Shown here: positions 1-8,100 of the stretch, in pieces
Layout of the letters: every line of letters starts with the position of its first letter
Position numbering within the stretch: position 1 is the first letter of the stretch
Assembly (NCBI GenBank): GCA_018267615.1
Contig: JAFDYD010000018.1
Location: 186,001-250,000, forward strand
Direction of reading: 5' to 3'
Source of the DNA: Bacteroidota bacterium
GTDB lineage: Bacteria > Bacteroidota > Bacteroidia > Chitinophagales > Chitinophagaceae
DNA: 64,000 nucleotides
Position numbers and translations under genes: made by a program
Notes under the pieces: model-generated
What the model was told of the DNA's origin: nothing
What the model saw: the letters and a program-made list of their open reading frames with translations, nothing else
The model's database searches: none

Positions 1-101
1 TGTTTCTAAGGCATTTTAATAGTTCTGCGGCTGTGCTGTCGGTTCAGCGCGGGTCGGAACAGCGTGATGCCGAATCTTCGCGGAAACTTTATGGATTTTA
101 G
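1..101 (+). CDS. C-terminal tail of an upstream gene, possibly traI (partial)
   Basis: One frame stays open from the left edge to a TAG at 99-101 (about 32 codons, ending RKLYGF). Its stop lies just before the purine-rich GGGAGGT at 104-110 that precedes traJ. In Bacteroides-type conjugation operons the gene before traJ is traI, so this may be its last codons. The stretch is too short to recognise by sequence, and it could be a chance open frame. Confidence 0.3.
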   Translation, partial: FLRHFNSSAAVLSVQRGSEQRDAESSRKLYGF

Positions 102-123
102 AAGGGAGGTAAAAAAAGTGAGT

Positions 124-1368
124 ATGAAAAAGTGGAGAGTGATTTTTTTAATGATGTTGTGCGCATATTTTCCAACAAACATTTTTGGGCAGTCCGGTGT
201 CGCAGGAGATATCAAAGGACTGCAGGGAGTGCTGAACACCATTTATGACCAAATGTTGCCACTCTGTTCGAGCCTGATTGATGTAGGCCGAGGCATCGCG
301 GGTTTCGCGGCGACATGGTACATCGCGTCAAGGGTATGGAGACATATTGCCAATGCGGAGCCGATTGATTTTTATCCTTTGTTCAGACCTTTTGTAATTG
401 GCTTTGCTGTGTTAATTTTTCCTTCTGTCATTGCGCTGATCAATGGGATTTTGAATCCGACGGTGTCTGCAACCAATGCGATGGTCACGAATTCGGACAA
501 GGCGATTGATGTGCTCCTCAAACAAAAAGAAGAAGCTGTAAAAAATTCTGCGTTTTACAAAATGTTCATTGGCCCCGATGGAAATGGCGACCGTGAAAAA
601 TGGTACCAGTATACGCATCCGGACGATCCGACTGGTGCGAACGAAGGAACCTTTGAGAGTATTGGAAATGACATCAAGTTTGCGATGGCGAAAATGAGTT
701 ACAATTTTCGTAATTCCATCAAGCAGTGGATGAGTGAGATTCTGCAGGTACTTTTTGAAGCGGCGGCACTTTGTATAAATACGATCCGGACATTTTATTT
801 AATCGTGCTTGCGATCCTCGGACCGATTGCATTTGGCCTCGCTGTGTTTGACGGTTTGCATCACACACTGATGGCATGGGTGGCGCGGTACATCAATATT
901 TTTCTCTGGTTGCCGATCGCAAATATTTTTGGAAGCATTATTGGAAAGATCCAGGAGAATATGATTGCGCTTGACATCAACCAGATCCAGGCGAATGGAG
1001 ATACCTATTTCAGTTCGACCGATACAGGTTATTTGATTTTTCTCATCATTGGTATCGTCGGATATTTTACGATTCCGTCTGTGGCAAATTATGTTATTCA
1101 TGCTGGTGGCGGCAATACACTTCTGTATAAGGTTTCGGGAGTGTTTGGATCATCGACGCAAACTGTTTTGAGTTCTGCAAATGCGGCGGCGTCGTATGGA
1201 GTAAATGCGATATCCAGCGTTGCGGGTAATGCAGGTGCGAGTAATTATTCAGAAACGGGTCCGGGAAATTTTGGAAAGTATGAGAGCAGTTCGAGGGATT
1301 CGAATGCATCGGGCGGTTTTTTAGCGGACAGACTGAAAGGAAATACGAGTGACGATAAAAATGGATAA
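124..1368 (+). CDS. traJ: Conjugative transfer protein TraJ (VirB6-like inner-membrane channel)
   Basis: Multi-spanning inner-membrane component of the Bacteroides-type conjugation (type IV secretion) machine, comparable to VirB6. The protein begins with a signal-like hydrophobic segment (MKKWRVIFLMMLC, then a cut near FGQ). Further hydrophobic stretches follow near residues 60-75, 90-115, 220-265 and 270-295, with a strong one near 320-345, and the tail is Ser/Gly/Ala-rich. A GTG at 118 and an ATG at 124 are both in frame 7 to 14 bases after GGGAGGT (104-110). ATG 124 is preferred because it gives a clean signal peptide; the open frame reaches back to 64. The length (415 residues from 124) fits TraJ. 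traK follows two bases later, so the genes are one operon. Confidence 0.85.
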   Translation: MKKWRVIFLMMLCAYFPTNIFGQSGVAGDIKGLQGVLNTIYDQMLPLCSSLIDVGRGIAGFAATWYIASRVWRHIANAEPIDFYPLFRPFVIGFAVLIFPSVIALINGILNPTVSATNAMVTNSDKAIDVLLKQKEEAVKNSAFYKMFIGPDGNGDREKWYQYTHPDDPTGANEGTFESIGNDIKFAMAKMSYNFRNSIKQWMSEILQVLFEAAALCINTIRTFYLIVLAILGPIAFGLAVFDGLHHTLMAWVARYINIFLWLPIANIFGSIIGKIQENMIALDINQIQANGDTYFSSTDTGYLIFLIIGIVGYFTIPSVANYVIHAGGGNTLLYKVSGVFGSSTQTVLSSANAAASYGVNAISSVAGNAGASNYSETGPGNFGKYESSSRDSNASGGFLADRLKGNTSDDKNG

Positions 1369-1370
1369 AC

Positions 1371-1991
1371 ATGTTTGAGCAGGCAAAAAATATTGATACG
1401 GCATTTAAGAATATCCGGTTTTTCTGCGTGGTGTTCATGATTTGTTGCACGGCAATTTCGGTGTACATGATTTATAGCGTGAACGCAAGGGAAAAAGAAA
1501 AAGGAAATAAAATCTATGTCCTGACCAATGAAAAATTGCTCGAAGCGGTGGCGATTGACAGGAGTGATTCACTTGCCGTTGAGATAAGAGACCATGTAAA
1601 AATGTTTCATTATTATTTTTTCTCGCTCGAACCGGATGAGGAGGTTATCAAAAGAAATATGACAAAGGCATTATATCTCGCTGATGGAAGCGCAAAAAAA
1701 GTGTTTGACGATTTAACGGAGGCGGGATACTATACCAATCTTATTTCTGGCAATGTGAGTCAGAAAGTGGAAGACTATGACAGTATCGCGGTTGATATCG
1801 CGAGACTCCCCTACTCTTTTAAATTTTTCGGGAAATTAAAAATCGTCCGGTCAACGAGTGTAGTGACAAGGTCGATTATTTCTGAAGGAATTATCCGGGT
1901 TGGAAAAATCAGTGATAAAAATCCGCATGGATTTCTGATTGAGCGTTGGGCGATTTTAGAGAATAAGGATTTAAAAATTGAAAACAGGTAA
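1371..1991 (+). CDS. traK: Conjugative transfer protein TraK (VirB8-like)
   Basis: 206 residues with a short cytoplasmic N-terminus, one membrane segment near residues 16-36 (FFCVVFMICCTAISVYMIY) and a periplasmic domain. This is the build of TraK/VirB8 assembly factors, and the length matches the 205-210 residues usual for TraK. The motifs NIRFFCVVFM and KVFDDLTEAGYY and the C-terminal GFLIERWAI stretch are of the TraK kind. It sits between traJ (2-base gap) and the traL-like gene (1-base gap), which supports the assignment. The role would be nucleating the channel in the inner membrane. Confidence 0.82.
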   Translation: MFEQAKNIDTAFKNIRFFCVVFMICCTAISVYMIYSVNAREKEKGNKIYVLTNEKLLEAVAIDRSDSLAVEIRDHVKMFHYYFFSLEPDEEVIKRNMTKALYLADGSAKKVFDDLTEAGYYTNLISGNVSQKVEDYDSIAVDIARLPYSFKFFGKLKIVRSTSVVTRSIISEGIIRVGKISDKNPHGFLIERWAILENKDLKIENR

Positions 1992-1992
1992 A

Positions 1993-2394
1993 ATGTTTTT
2001 TAGAAAGATCAAGCAAAGGCAAAAAAAAGAAAGGGATGAGGATCATTTTTTACAAAAATGTGCAGAAAAAATAAATGCCAGGATAAAAACCGTTGCTGGA
2101 ATGATGACGAAAAAAACGGAAAATATTTCCGCGTCAAAAAAGAAAATCGGTCTTGTATTTTTCTGTCTGCTCTTTGGATCAGCAAGTATTTACATTATGA
2201 TTAAAACCGTGGTGAATGTAAACATCAAATCGAAAAGGGTTATTATTCAGCCGATAAGGATTCCAAAAAATATCGGCAGATCAAAAGACTGGTATGTGAC
2301 GATGTCGGATTCGGAAATAAAAAACATCCAAAAGCTTGCGCATGAATATCAAAAATTAATGGATAGTGCGGATTTTAAAACAACAACAAAATGA
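1993..2394 (+). CDS. TraL-like small conjugation membrane protein
   Basis: About 133 residues: a Lys/Arg-rich cytoplasmic N-terminus, one membrane span near residues 55-72 (GLVFFCLLFGSASIYIMIK) and a short periplasmic tail. Position between traK and traM and a single membrane span make it the traL equivalent, though the sequence itself is poorly conserved. ATG 1993 is taken as the start because it lies one base after the traK stop; a TTG at 1978 is an alternative. The end overlaps the start of traM as ATGA (2391-2394), which implies translational coupling. Confidence 0.65.
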   Translation: MFFRKIKQRQKKERDEDHFLQKCAEKINARIKTVAGMMTKKTENISASKKKIGLVFFCLLFGSASIYIMIKTVVNVNIKSKRVIIQPIRIPKNIGRSKDWYVTMSDSEIKNIQKLAHEYQKLMDSADFKTTTK

Positions 2395-3725
2395 AACTTT
2401 TTAGCAGAAAACCAAAAGATGAAAATCTCGTGACAGAACGCAGATTGAAAAAGTTACATACAATAAGACCGGTTCATCCCGAAAAATTAAAGCAGCGAAA
2501 AAGATTTTTCCTGGTGTTGCCTGTATTCGTGATTGCCTTTGCGCTCATCATGTTTGTGCTCCTGGGTGGCGGCAAAGGTGCGGGCGCAAAAAGTACAAAA
2601 CCAGAAACAGCGCTCAATGTCAAGTTGCCGGACGCGCATTTTAAAAAAGGGAAGGATAAGAACAAACTGAGTTTCTATGAGCTGGCGAAAAGAGATTCTA
2701 ACCGGCTAAAGGAGCTGATAAAGAATGATCCTTACTATACCCGTGACAGTAGCAGCGATACGAGATCAATGCTTGAAAAAAAATATTTGCGAGACAGCGA
2801 AACAAGCATTGACAAAAAGTTCGGGGCAAAGGAAGAGACTGATAAAAATGAAGCGGCACTGCTGGAACGGATGGAGCAAATCAAAAAAGAGATCAGCCGG
2901 AAATCGGAGGATCCAAAACTCTACCAGCAACGAACAGCGAATTATCCTTCGAATCCTCATATCGAGAGACTGGAAAGAATCAGCAGGATGATGAATAATC
3001 GTAAAGAAGACGCAAGTGATCCGGAAATGGAACAAATTAATGAAGTGCTAAACAAGATCATAGCGATCCAGCACCCGGATAATATTATCGACACGTCAAA
3101 GAACGGAAATGCGAAACAAAAGCAACTGATCTATCCTGTCAGCAAAGGAACAGGTGAAGAAAATATTTCGGTCATGGGACAGGCAGCAGGCTACGCGAAT
3201 CAAAATGCAACTCACAATTCATTTTACGGACTGGATGATGAAACCAATGTCGACAAGGAAAAACATTTTGCGATAAAGGCAATTATTCCTGAAACGCAAA
3301 CGCTGGTCTCGGGAGCTACGATCAAAATTGAACTCATTACTCCGATTCGTGTACAGGGTGTATCGATTCCCGCAGGTCATTTGGTTTATGGAATCGCCTC
3401 ACTGAGTAATGAGAGACTGAAAATAGAAATCAAATCGATCAGCAATGGTCAAGCTATTTTCCCGGTAAGTCTTGACGTGTATGACATCGATGGGATCGCC
3501 GGTATTTACATTCCCGGAAATATTTCAAGAGAGGTGGGAAAGCAGTCGGCTGAACTGGGTGTCAATGGACTGGGGATACAAACCCTGGACCAGTCCCTTG
3601 GCGCACAGGCAGCGAGCGCGGGAATACAGGCGGCCAAGAGCCTGATTGGAAAAAAAATAAAAATGATCCGCGTCACGGTGAGATCAGGATACCAGGTTTT
3701 GCTTCGGAACAATGCAGAAAAGTGA
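2391..3725 (+). CDS. traM: Conjugative transposon protein TraM (VirB10-like)
   Basis: 444 residues with a basic N-terminus, a single membrane span near 36-60 (FLVLPVFVIAFALIMFVLLGG), a long charged helical periplasmic stalk (about 85-230) and a conserved C-terminal domain. That domain includes IKAIIPETQTLVSGATIKIEL, VSIPAGHLVYGIA and the final SLIGKKIKMIRVTVRSGYQVLL. This layout is characteristic of TraM of Bacteroides conjugative transposons, the counterpart of VirB10, which spans the envelope and couples energy to channel opening. It overlaps the previous gene by four bases and traN follows after 28 bases. Confidence 0.9.
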   Translation: MKLFSRKPKDENLVTERRLKKLHTIRPVHPEKLKQRKRFFLVLPVFVIAFALIMFVLLGGGKGAGAKSTKPETALNVKLPDAHFKKGKDKNKLSFYELAKRDSNRLKELIKNDPYYTRDSSSDTRSMLEKKYLRDSETSIDKKFGAKEETDKNEAALLERMEQIKKEISRKSEDPKLYQQRTANYPSNPHIERLERISRMMNNRKEDASDPEMEQINEVLNKIIAIQHPDNIIDTSKNGNAKQKQLIYPVSKGTGEENISVMGQAAGYANQNATHNSFYGLDDETNVDKEKHFAIKAIIPETQTLVSGATIKIELITPIRVQGVSIPAGHLVYGIASLSNERLKIEIKSISNGQAIFPVSLDVYDIDGIAGIYIPGNISREVGKQSAELGVNGLGIQTLDQSLGAQAASAGIQAAKSLIGKKIKMIRVTVRSGYQVLLRNNAEK

Positions 3726-3753
3726 ATTTTAAAAAAACAACTCAACAAAATTT

Positions 3754-4488
3754 ATGAAAAGGATTTTTTCAGTATTGATATTATTTATTGCGATCAAAGC
3801 AAGCCCGCAGTCAGTGATTGAACCCTACCCTTTACAAATCACGACGGGTAAAACAACTAATATTATTTTCGCTGGACCTATCATCAGTGTCGATCGCGGG
3901 ACAAGTGCCGTGCTTGTACAAAAAGCAAGGAATGTCGAAAATATACTGCACGTGAAAGCTGACAGTCCGTTTTTTAAAGAAACCAATTTATCGGTCGTAT
4001 TGCTTGGCGGAAAACTTTTTTCGTTCGCAGTCAGCTATGCAGACGAGCCGGAAAAACTAAACTTAAGTTTTCAAAACGACTCAACAACATTCAAAAGAAA
4101 AAATTTCCTGCATGTTTCAACGACAAACGAGGAATTAAAGCTCACACTCAAAAACATCTACATCACCAATCACAGCTTGTCATTTTCATTTCAATTAAAC
4201 AATTACTCGCAAATCGATTTCGAACCAAAAAACATAACATTCTATATCAAAGACTCGAAACGCTCAAAACGAACGGCGATACAGGAAATTCCAATCATTC
4301 CACTCAACAAAGTCCATTGTCCTACAGTCAGCGGAAATAAAAAAAATTCCTTTGAAGCGGAATTTAATCTGTTCACAATTTCCAAACACAAGCGATTTGT
4401 ATGTGAAGTCAGCGATCCAGATAATGAGCGTGTGTTAATACTTCACATCAAGCACAAAAAAATCCTACAAGCAAGAATCGCCGAATAA
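3754..4488 (+). CDS. traN: Conjugative transposon protein TraN (VirB9-like, DUF4138)
   Basis: 244 residues with an N-terminal signal peptide (MKRIFSVLILFIAIKASPQS) and a beta-rich secreted domain. The opening I-x-P-Y-x-L-x-I-T-x-G-K-T-T-N-I-I-F and the following DRG are typical of TraN. The phrase VLLGGKLFSFAVSYADEPEKLNLSF matches the beta-sandwich expected for a VirB9-type outer ring component that binds TraM. The protein is somewhat shorter than many TraN proteins (about 270-330), but both ends look natural. It follows traM in the normal order. Confidence 0.82.
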   Translation: MKRIFSVLILFIAIKASPQSVIEPYPLQITTGKTTNIIFAGPIISVDRGTSAVLVQKARNVENILHVKADSPFFKETNLSVVLLGGKLFSFAVSYADEPEKLNLSFQNDSTTFKRKNFLHVSTTNEELKLTLKNIYITNHSLSFSFQLNNYSQIDFEPKNITFYIKDSKRSKRTAIQEIPIIPLNKVHCPTVSGNKKNSFEAEFNLFTISKHKRFVCEVSDPDNERVLILHIKHKKILQARIAE

Positions 4489-4536
4489 AGGACATCCATC
4501 AAAAAAATAATTCCATCAACAATTAAAAATCATTTT

Positions 4537-5439
4537 ATGAGCCAGGAAAATTATGAATACCTGTCAAGGCAACTAAGAATTGCGGGCTTTCCAGAAACAG
4601 TCAACCACGATCTGCAAAACAAGATGAATGAAAATGCACCGGCCTTTGTATTGACGTTTTCGCAAAAGAAACATAATGAAGAATCAAATGCCACACTTTT
4701 TTTTAAAAAATCGGATGATTCAGAAAAATATTTTTTTAACAGTTATCATCTGAACATGAAAACAGATAGCAATGCCTCGGGTATTGGACAGACGTTTTAT
4801 GTTGACAATAAAAGAAAAATCGAGGGGCAGGAAAATTACAAACGTGTTGTTCCTCTGGATGAAGCGATCAATATGCTCGCAAAGGCGGATAACAAGGAAG
4901 AGCAACGTTTTGTGTATGGAACATGGGTGAAAAAGAATGGTGAAGTATATAGTGCCTGGAAGGGAATCAATATCAATGAAAAGGATAGGAATGGCAATCA
5001 TGAGTATCTATCATTCCATGATAATTATGGATTTGACCTCAAAAAAAGTTTACAAAACCTTCCCATTAGTGAAACACAAAAAAATGATCCCGATCTGATC
5101 AAATCATTGCAAAAAGGAAATCTGGTATCCATCAGCTCAGAAAACGGAAAAGAATTTTATTTATCCGCCAATCCAAAGGATCGGAAAGTAAACATTTTTG
5201 ATAAGGAGATGAAGTTAACACAGACGATGAATGATTCGCCTGCTTTGTCGTTACCAGTCAATGGATCATCCGTAAAAAATGAACACAACATTTTAGACAG
5301 TAATAAAATATCACCTGAAAATTCAATGGTACAAACTAATGTTGTCATGGGTAAAAAAGAAACCCGAATTGTAGCGAAGCAAACGCACGACAGCGATGAT
5401 GTAAACTCAAAACAAAAACCGAGAAAAAGAGCCAGGTAA
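4537..5439 (+). CDS. DUF3945-like mobile-element protein
   Basis: 300 soluble residues. The N-terminal block (EYLSRQLRIAGFPETVNHDLQNKM, then P-A-F-V-L-T-F) and the central AINMLxxR-like region resemble proteins encoded in Bacteroidota conjugative elements under the DUF3945/DUF4099 labels. Two related blocks are visible, with a second DLKKSLQNLPI...DPDLIKSLQKGN segment near 165-195. The last 60 residues are polar, low-complexity and end in a basic KPRKRAR tail. The function is unknown in the family. It is spaced 48 bases from traN and probably in the same transcript. Confidence 0.55.
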   Translation: MSQENYEYLSRQLRIAGFPETVNHDLQNKMNENAPAFVLTFSQKKHNEESNATLFFKKSDDSEKYFFNSYHLNMKTDSNASGIGQTFYVDNKRKIEGQENYKRVVPLDEAINMLAKADNKEEQRFVYGTWVKKNGEVYSAWKGININEKDRNGNHEYLSFHDNYGFDLKKSLQNLPISETQKNDPDLIKSLQKGNLVSISSENGKEFYLSANPKDRKVNIFDKEMKLTQTMNDSPALSLPVNGSSVKNEHNILDSNKISPENSMVQTNVVMGKKETRIVAKQTHDSDDVNSKQKPRKRAR

Positions 5440-5450
5440 AATGTTTGCAA

Positions 5451-5804
5451 ATGATTGAGGTGAACACAATAGAATATCATCTGACATCTAACGATAAACA
5501 CGTGTATTGGCCTCCAAATTCTTCACTGAAAGAAATAATTGACAATTTTTACCAGAAAATTAGTGAAGATCCACGCATCAGCCCGGTGCATGTCAGTTTG
5601 TATCTAGCGCTGCTTAACCAATTCACAATTCAGGGAACAAATCCTATTTATGTTTTCGGCAAAGATTTGATGGAGAATTCAAAAATTTCTGGTGGTGCAA
5701 CATATCATAAGGCAATTCGAGATTTGAATGATTTTGGATACATCAGATATATTCCTTCATACTACCACCTCCTTGGAAGCCTTGTTTACTTAAAATTAAT
5801 TTAG
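5451..5804 (+). CDS. Small winged-helix-like DNA-binding protein of the conjugative element
   Basis: 117 residues. The core SPVHVSLYLALLNQF...DLMENSKISGGATYHKAIRDLNDFGYIRYIPSY has the shape of a winged helix-turn-helix, as in replication-initiator or primase-associated proteins: recognition helix in the ATYHKAIRDL part, then a beta hairpin IRYIPSYYHLLGSLVYL. Proteins of this kind are common in Bacteroidota mobile elements. ATG 5451 is chosen; a TTG at 5445 is only two codons upstream. It may act in element maintenance or excision control together with the next gene. Confidence 0.6.
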   Translation: MIEVNTIEYHLTSNDKHVYWPPNSSLKEIIDNFYQKISEDPRISPVHVSLYLALLNQFTIQGTNPIYVFGKDLMENSKISGGATYHKAIRDLNDFGYIRYIPSYYHLLGSLVYLKLI

Positions 5805-5816
5805 AAACATTCAGCC

Positions 5817-6122
5817 ATGGATCTAACACAACATAATTCCTTCGTTTTAATTTCCGCGGAAGACCTCGACAGACTGAAGCAAAGCCAAGACCGGATTCTC
5901 GAACAATTGGATAAATTAACGACAAACCTTGAAAAAAGGAACTCAAAAATTCCAGTCGATTACATTACCGCACAAGAATTTCGCGAAGCGGTTAAAATTG
6001 GACAATGGAAGTTTGATCAACTAATAATGAAAAACGAAATTAAAACGATAAAAAAAGGAAGGAAAATTTACGTTGTGCGGTCAGAAATTCAGAGATATTT
6101 TGTAGATCTCCTGAATTCATAA
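5817..6122 (+). CDS. Excisionase-like helix-turn-helix protein
   Basis: 101 residues. The first half is helical and charged (LDRLKQSQDRILEQLDKLTTNLEK, possible coiled coil). The second half (DYITAQEFREAVKIGQWKFDQLIMKNEIKTIKKGRKIYVVRSEIQRYF) is the helix-turn-helix fold of excisionase/MerR-like DNA-binding domains: 'x-I-T-x-x-E' helix, recognition helix, then a KKGRKIYV beta wing. Such proteins in Bacteroidota elements control excision. It starts 12 bases after the previous stop and lies upstream of a broken integrase gene. Confidence 0.68.
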   Translation: MDLTQHNSFVLISAEDLDRLKQSQDRILEQLDKLTTNLEKRNSKIPVDYITAQEFREAVKIGQWKFDQLIMKNEIKTIKKGRKIYVVRSEIQRYFVDLLNS

Positions 6123-6241
6123 ACTTCTAAATTGCAAAAATCACAACATGGGAATGAAAGCCGTATGTTCAACGTTCAAGGGTTCAGATCCCAGCGGGAT
6201 CACAGTTATTGAAATCAATCCATCTCAAACTCGCTCAAAAG

Positions 6242-6272
6242 CCCTGCAAATACAGCATTTGCGGGGTTTTTT
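6242..6272 (+). terminator. Rho-independent terminator
   Basis: A 10-bp stem CCCTGCAAAT (6242-6251) pairs with ATTTGCGGGG (6257-6266) around a five-base loop, with one G-T pair, and is followed by six T. It closes the conjugation/excisionase transcript before the integrase remnant. Confidence 0.8.
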
Positions 6273-6462
6273 ATTTCCTGCACATATCAAAAAACAGCAA
6301 AGGATATCAAACTCTTGGTTCGTGATTCGGGCGTATTTTCCCTATCGCAATAACGTACGCCCGAATTCTTCTCAAATGCAGTCCCAGGAAGGTGTTCAGC
6401 GCATGAACATCTTGTTTTGAGCTGGTTATCAGAATAACTTTATAACCTTAAAAGACGATATA

Positions 6463-7669
6463 TGAGCCAGAATTTCAAGATTCTTTTTTTCCTTAAAAAA
6501 GGGCACAACACAAATGAAAACTTTATCCCAATCTATGCGAGGGTTACAATCAATGGTGCCAGAACTGAGTGGAGCATTCAACGAAAGTGCGATCCCAAAA
6601 AATGAAACAAAAAACAGGAAGAAGAAATGGCAATGGCGAAGAATCAAAAAATCGCTTAACGCTTTTTTTGGACGCGCTACGAGGAAATATATTTTCGATT
6701 CAGAAAGAATATTCGCTGAAAAATATTCCGCTCACTTCTGAAACAATCGGGCAAAAAATATTGCATGAAGAAAAAAATGAGCAACACACACTCGTAAATA
6801 TTTGCAAATACCACAACGACCAGTACAAAGAACTCGTTGGAATACAATACTCGGAAGGCACAGACAGAAAATTCAAGTCAGCATTAAAATCATTGGAGAA
6901 TTTTATCCAATGGGAATTTGAATACCAAGATATTTATATTACCGAGTTGAATCATCAGTTTATTACTGATTATGAATTTTATTTAAAGTCTGTGCAGAAA
7001 ATGCAGCACAATTCAGCAATGAACAATCTCAAGAAGTTGAAAAAATAATGAGGCAATGTGTCGCGAACAAATGGATCGACATTGATCCGTTCTGTCATTA
7101 CAAAATGCGCCTGAACCAAACGCACGGCAATTATCTTTTCAAAGATGAATTGGATTTGCTCTCATCAAAAAAATTTCTTGTCCAAAGATTGGAGCAAGTG
7201 AAAAATATTTTTTTGTTTAGCTGCTATACCGGTCTTTGCTACAGCGACGTGATCAAGCTTACAAAAAACGATCTCTGCATCGGTATTGATGGTGAGGTTT
7301 GGAGTTTTACAAAGCGGACTAAAACGGACAGTGATTCTCGGATACCCCTGCTCCCACATGCGAAGGAATAATTCAGATTTATGAAAATGATACTTCGGTC
7401 ATCTCGAGAAACAGGTTGTTGCCGCAGCTTTCGAATCATCGATTGAATAGCTACCTTAAAGAAATAACTGATCAATGTGACTTCAATAAAGAACTAACGT
7501 TCCATTGCGCAGGGCACACATTCGCAACAACAGTGACGTTAAGTAATGGCGTACCTATCGAAACAGTAGGCAAATGCTAGGACATTTAAGTCTTCGGACC
7601 ACACAACAATACGCAAAAATTCTTGACAGAAAAGTAAGTGACGATATGAAATTGCTTAGTGAAAAATGA
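6463..7669 (+). pseudogene. Frameshifted tyrosine integrase
   Basis: Reading across frames reconstructs a Bacteroidota tyrosine recombinase: MSQNFKILFFLKKGHN... (from 6463), arm-type domain IPIYARVTINGARTEWSIQRKCDPKK, then a stop/frameshift near 6603. The SAM-like domain follows (about 6690-7047), then an apparent break around 7045. The catalytic domain (7048-7371) contains YTGLCYSDVIKL, with another frameshift near 7367. The end has HCAGHTFATTVTLSNGVPIETVG and, after a one-base slip near 7573, MLGHLSLRTTQQYAKILDRK and a TGA at 7667-7669. Besides the frame breaks, the second catalytic Arg of the HxxR box reads Gly (HCAG). The gene is therefore very likely dead. It was probably the integrase of the conjugative element to its left. 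Confidence 0.85.
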
Positions 7670-8100
7670 AAAAAGTTGCAGTCCCAACCGACCACAAATT
7701 TGAATTGAATGTTCAATGAAGATTCGATCCACGACTGGATTCGAACGTCCTTTATATTTTTATCAAAATTAATCAACTACAAAATCAAACTTTTCGCAAT
7801 ACAACGATTCGCTCACCAAGAAAATTTACTATAAAGAAAATCTGCTATGAAAATAAAAAATCATTTCTAATCTGAAAAAAAATTGCTATGGTTTGACACA
7901 TTCTGATCACGCCTAAGTTGTAAAGCATTTTTACAGAATCAAACTCTGTATGCATTTTTTTAATCCATATTTATCAAACAAAAAATAGGAGATGCTTGCC
8001 CGTTATACCCGTGCACGAAAGTCACCTTTACTCTTTAAATCCCTTTCAATCCGACGTTTCGAAATTTACTAATTTTGTTAGTCTTCAAAAATACGTGTGA
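7670..8100. other. AT-rich intergenic stretch with a possible promoter
   Basis: No convincing gene lies here. Near its end TAATTTTG at 8070-8077 fits the Bacteroidota -7 element TAnnTTTG, 23 bases before the ATG at 8101. No clear TTTG -33 element is seen at the right distance, so the promoter call is weak. Confidence 0.4.

Noticed and set aside
412..1468. Minus-strand open frames opposite traJ
   Set aside because: They are antisense shadows of a coding gene with no recognisable content.
6160..6200. tRNA-like 3' end (GGGTTCAGATCCCAGCGGGATCAC)
   Set aside because: The T-arm pairs over only three bases and the loop lacks the conserved A58, and no acceptor half or anticodon arm is present, so no tRNA is called. 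It may be an old attachment fragment.
6148..6420. 90-codon open frame after the excisionase-like gene
   Set aside because: It runs through the 6242-6272 terminator and its protein has no family-like pattern.
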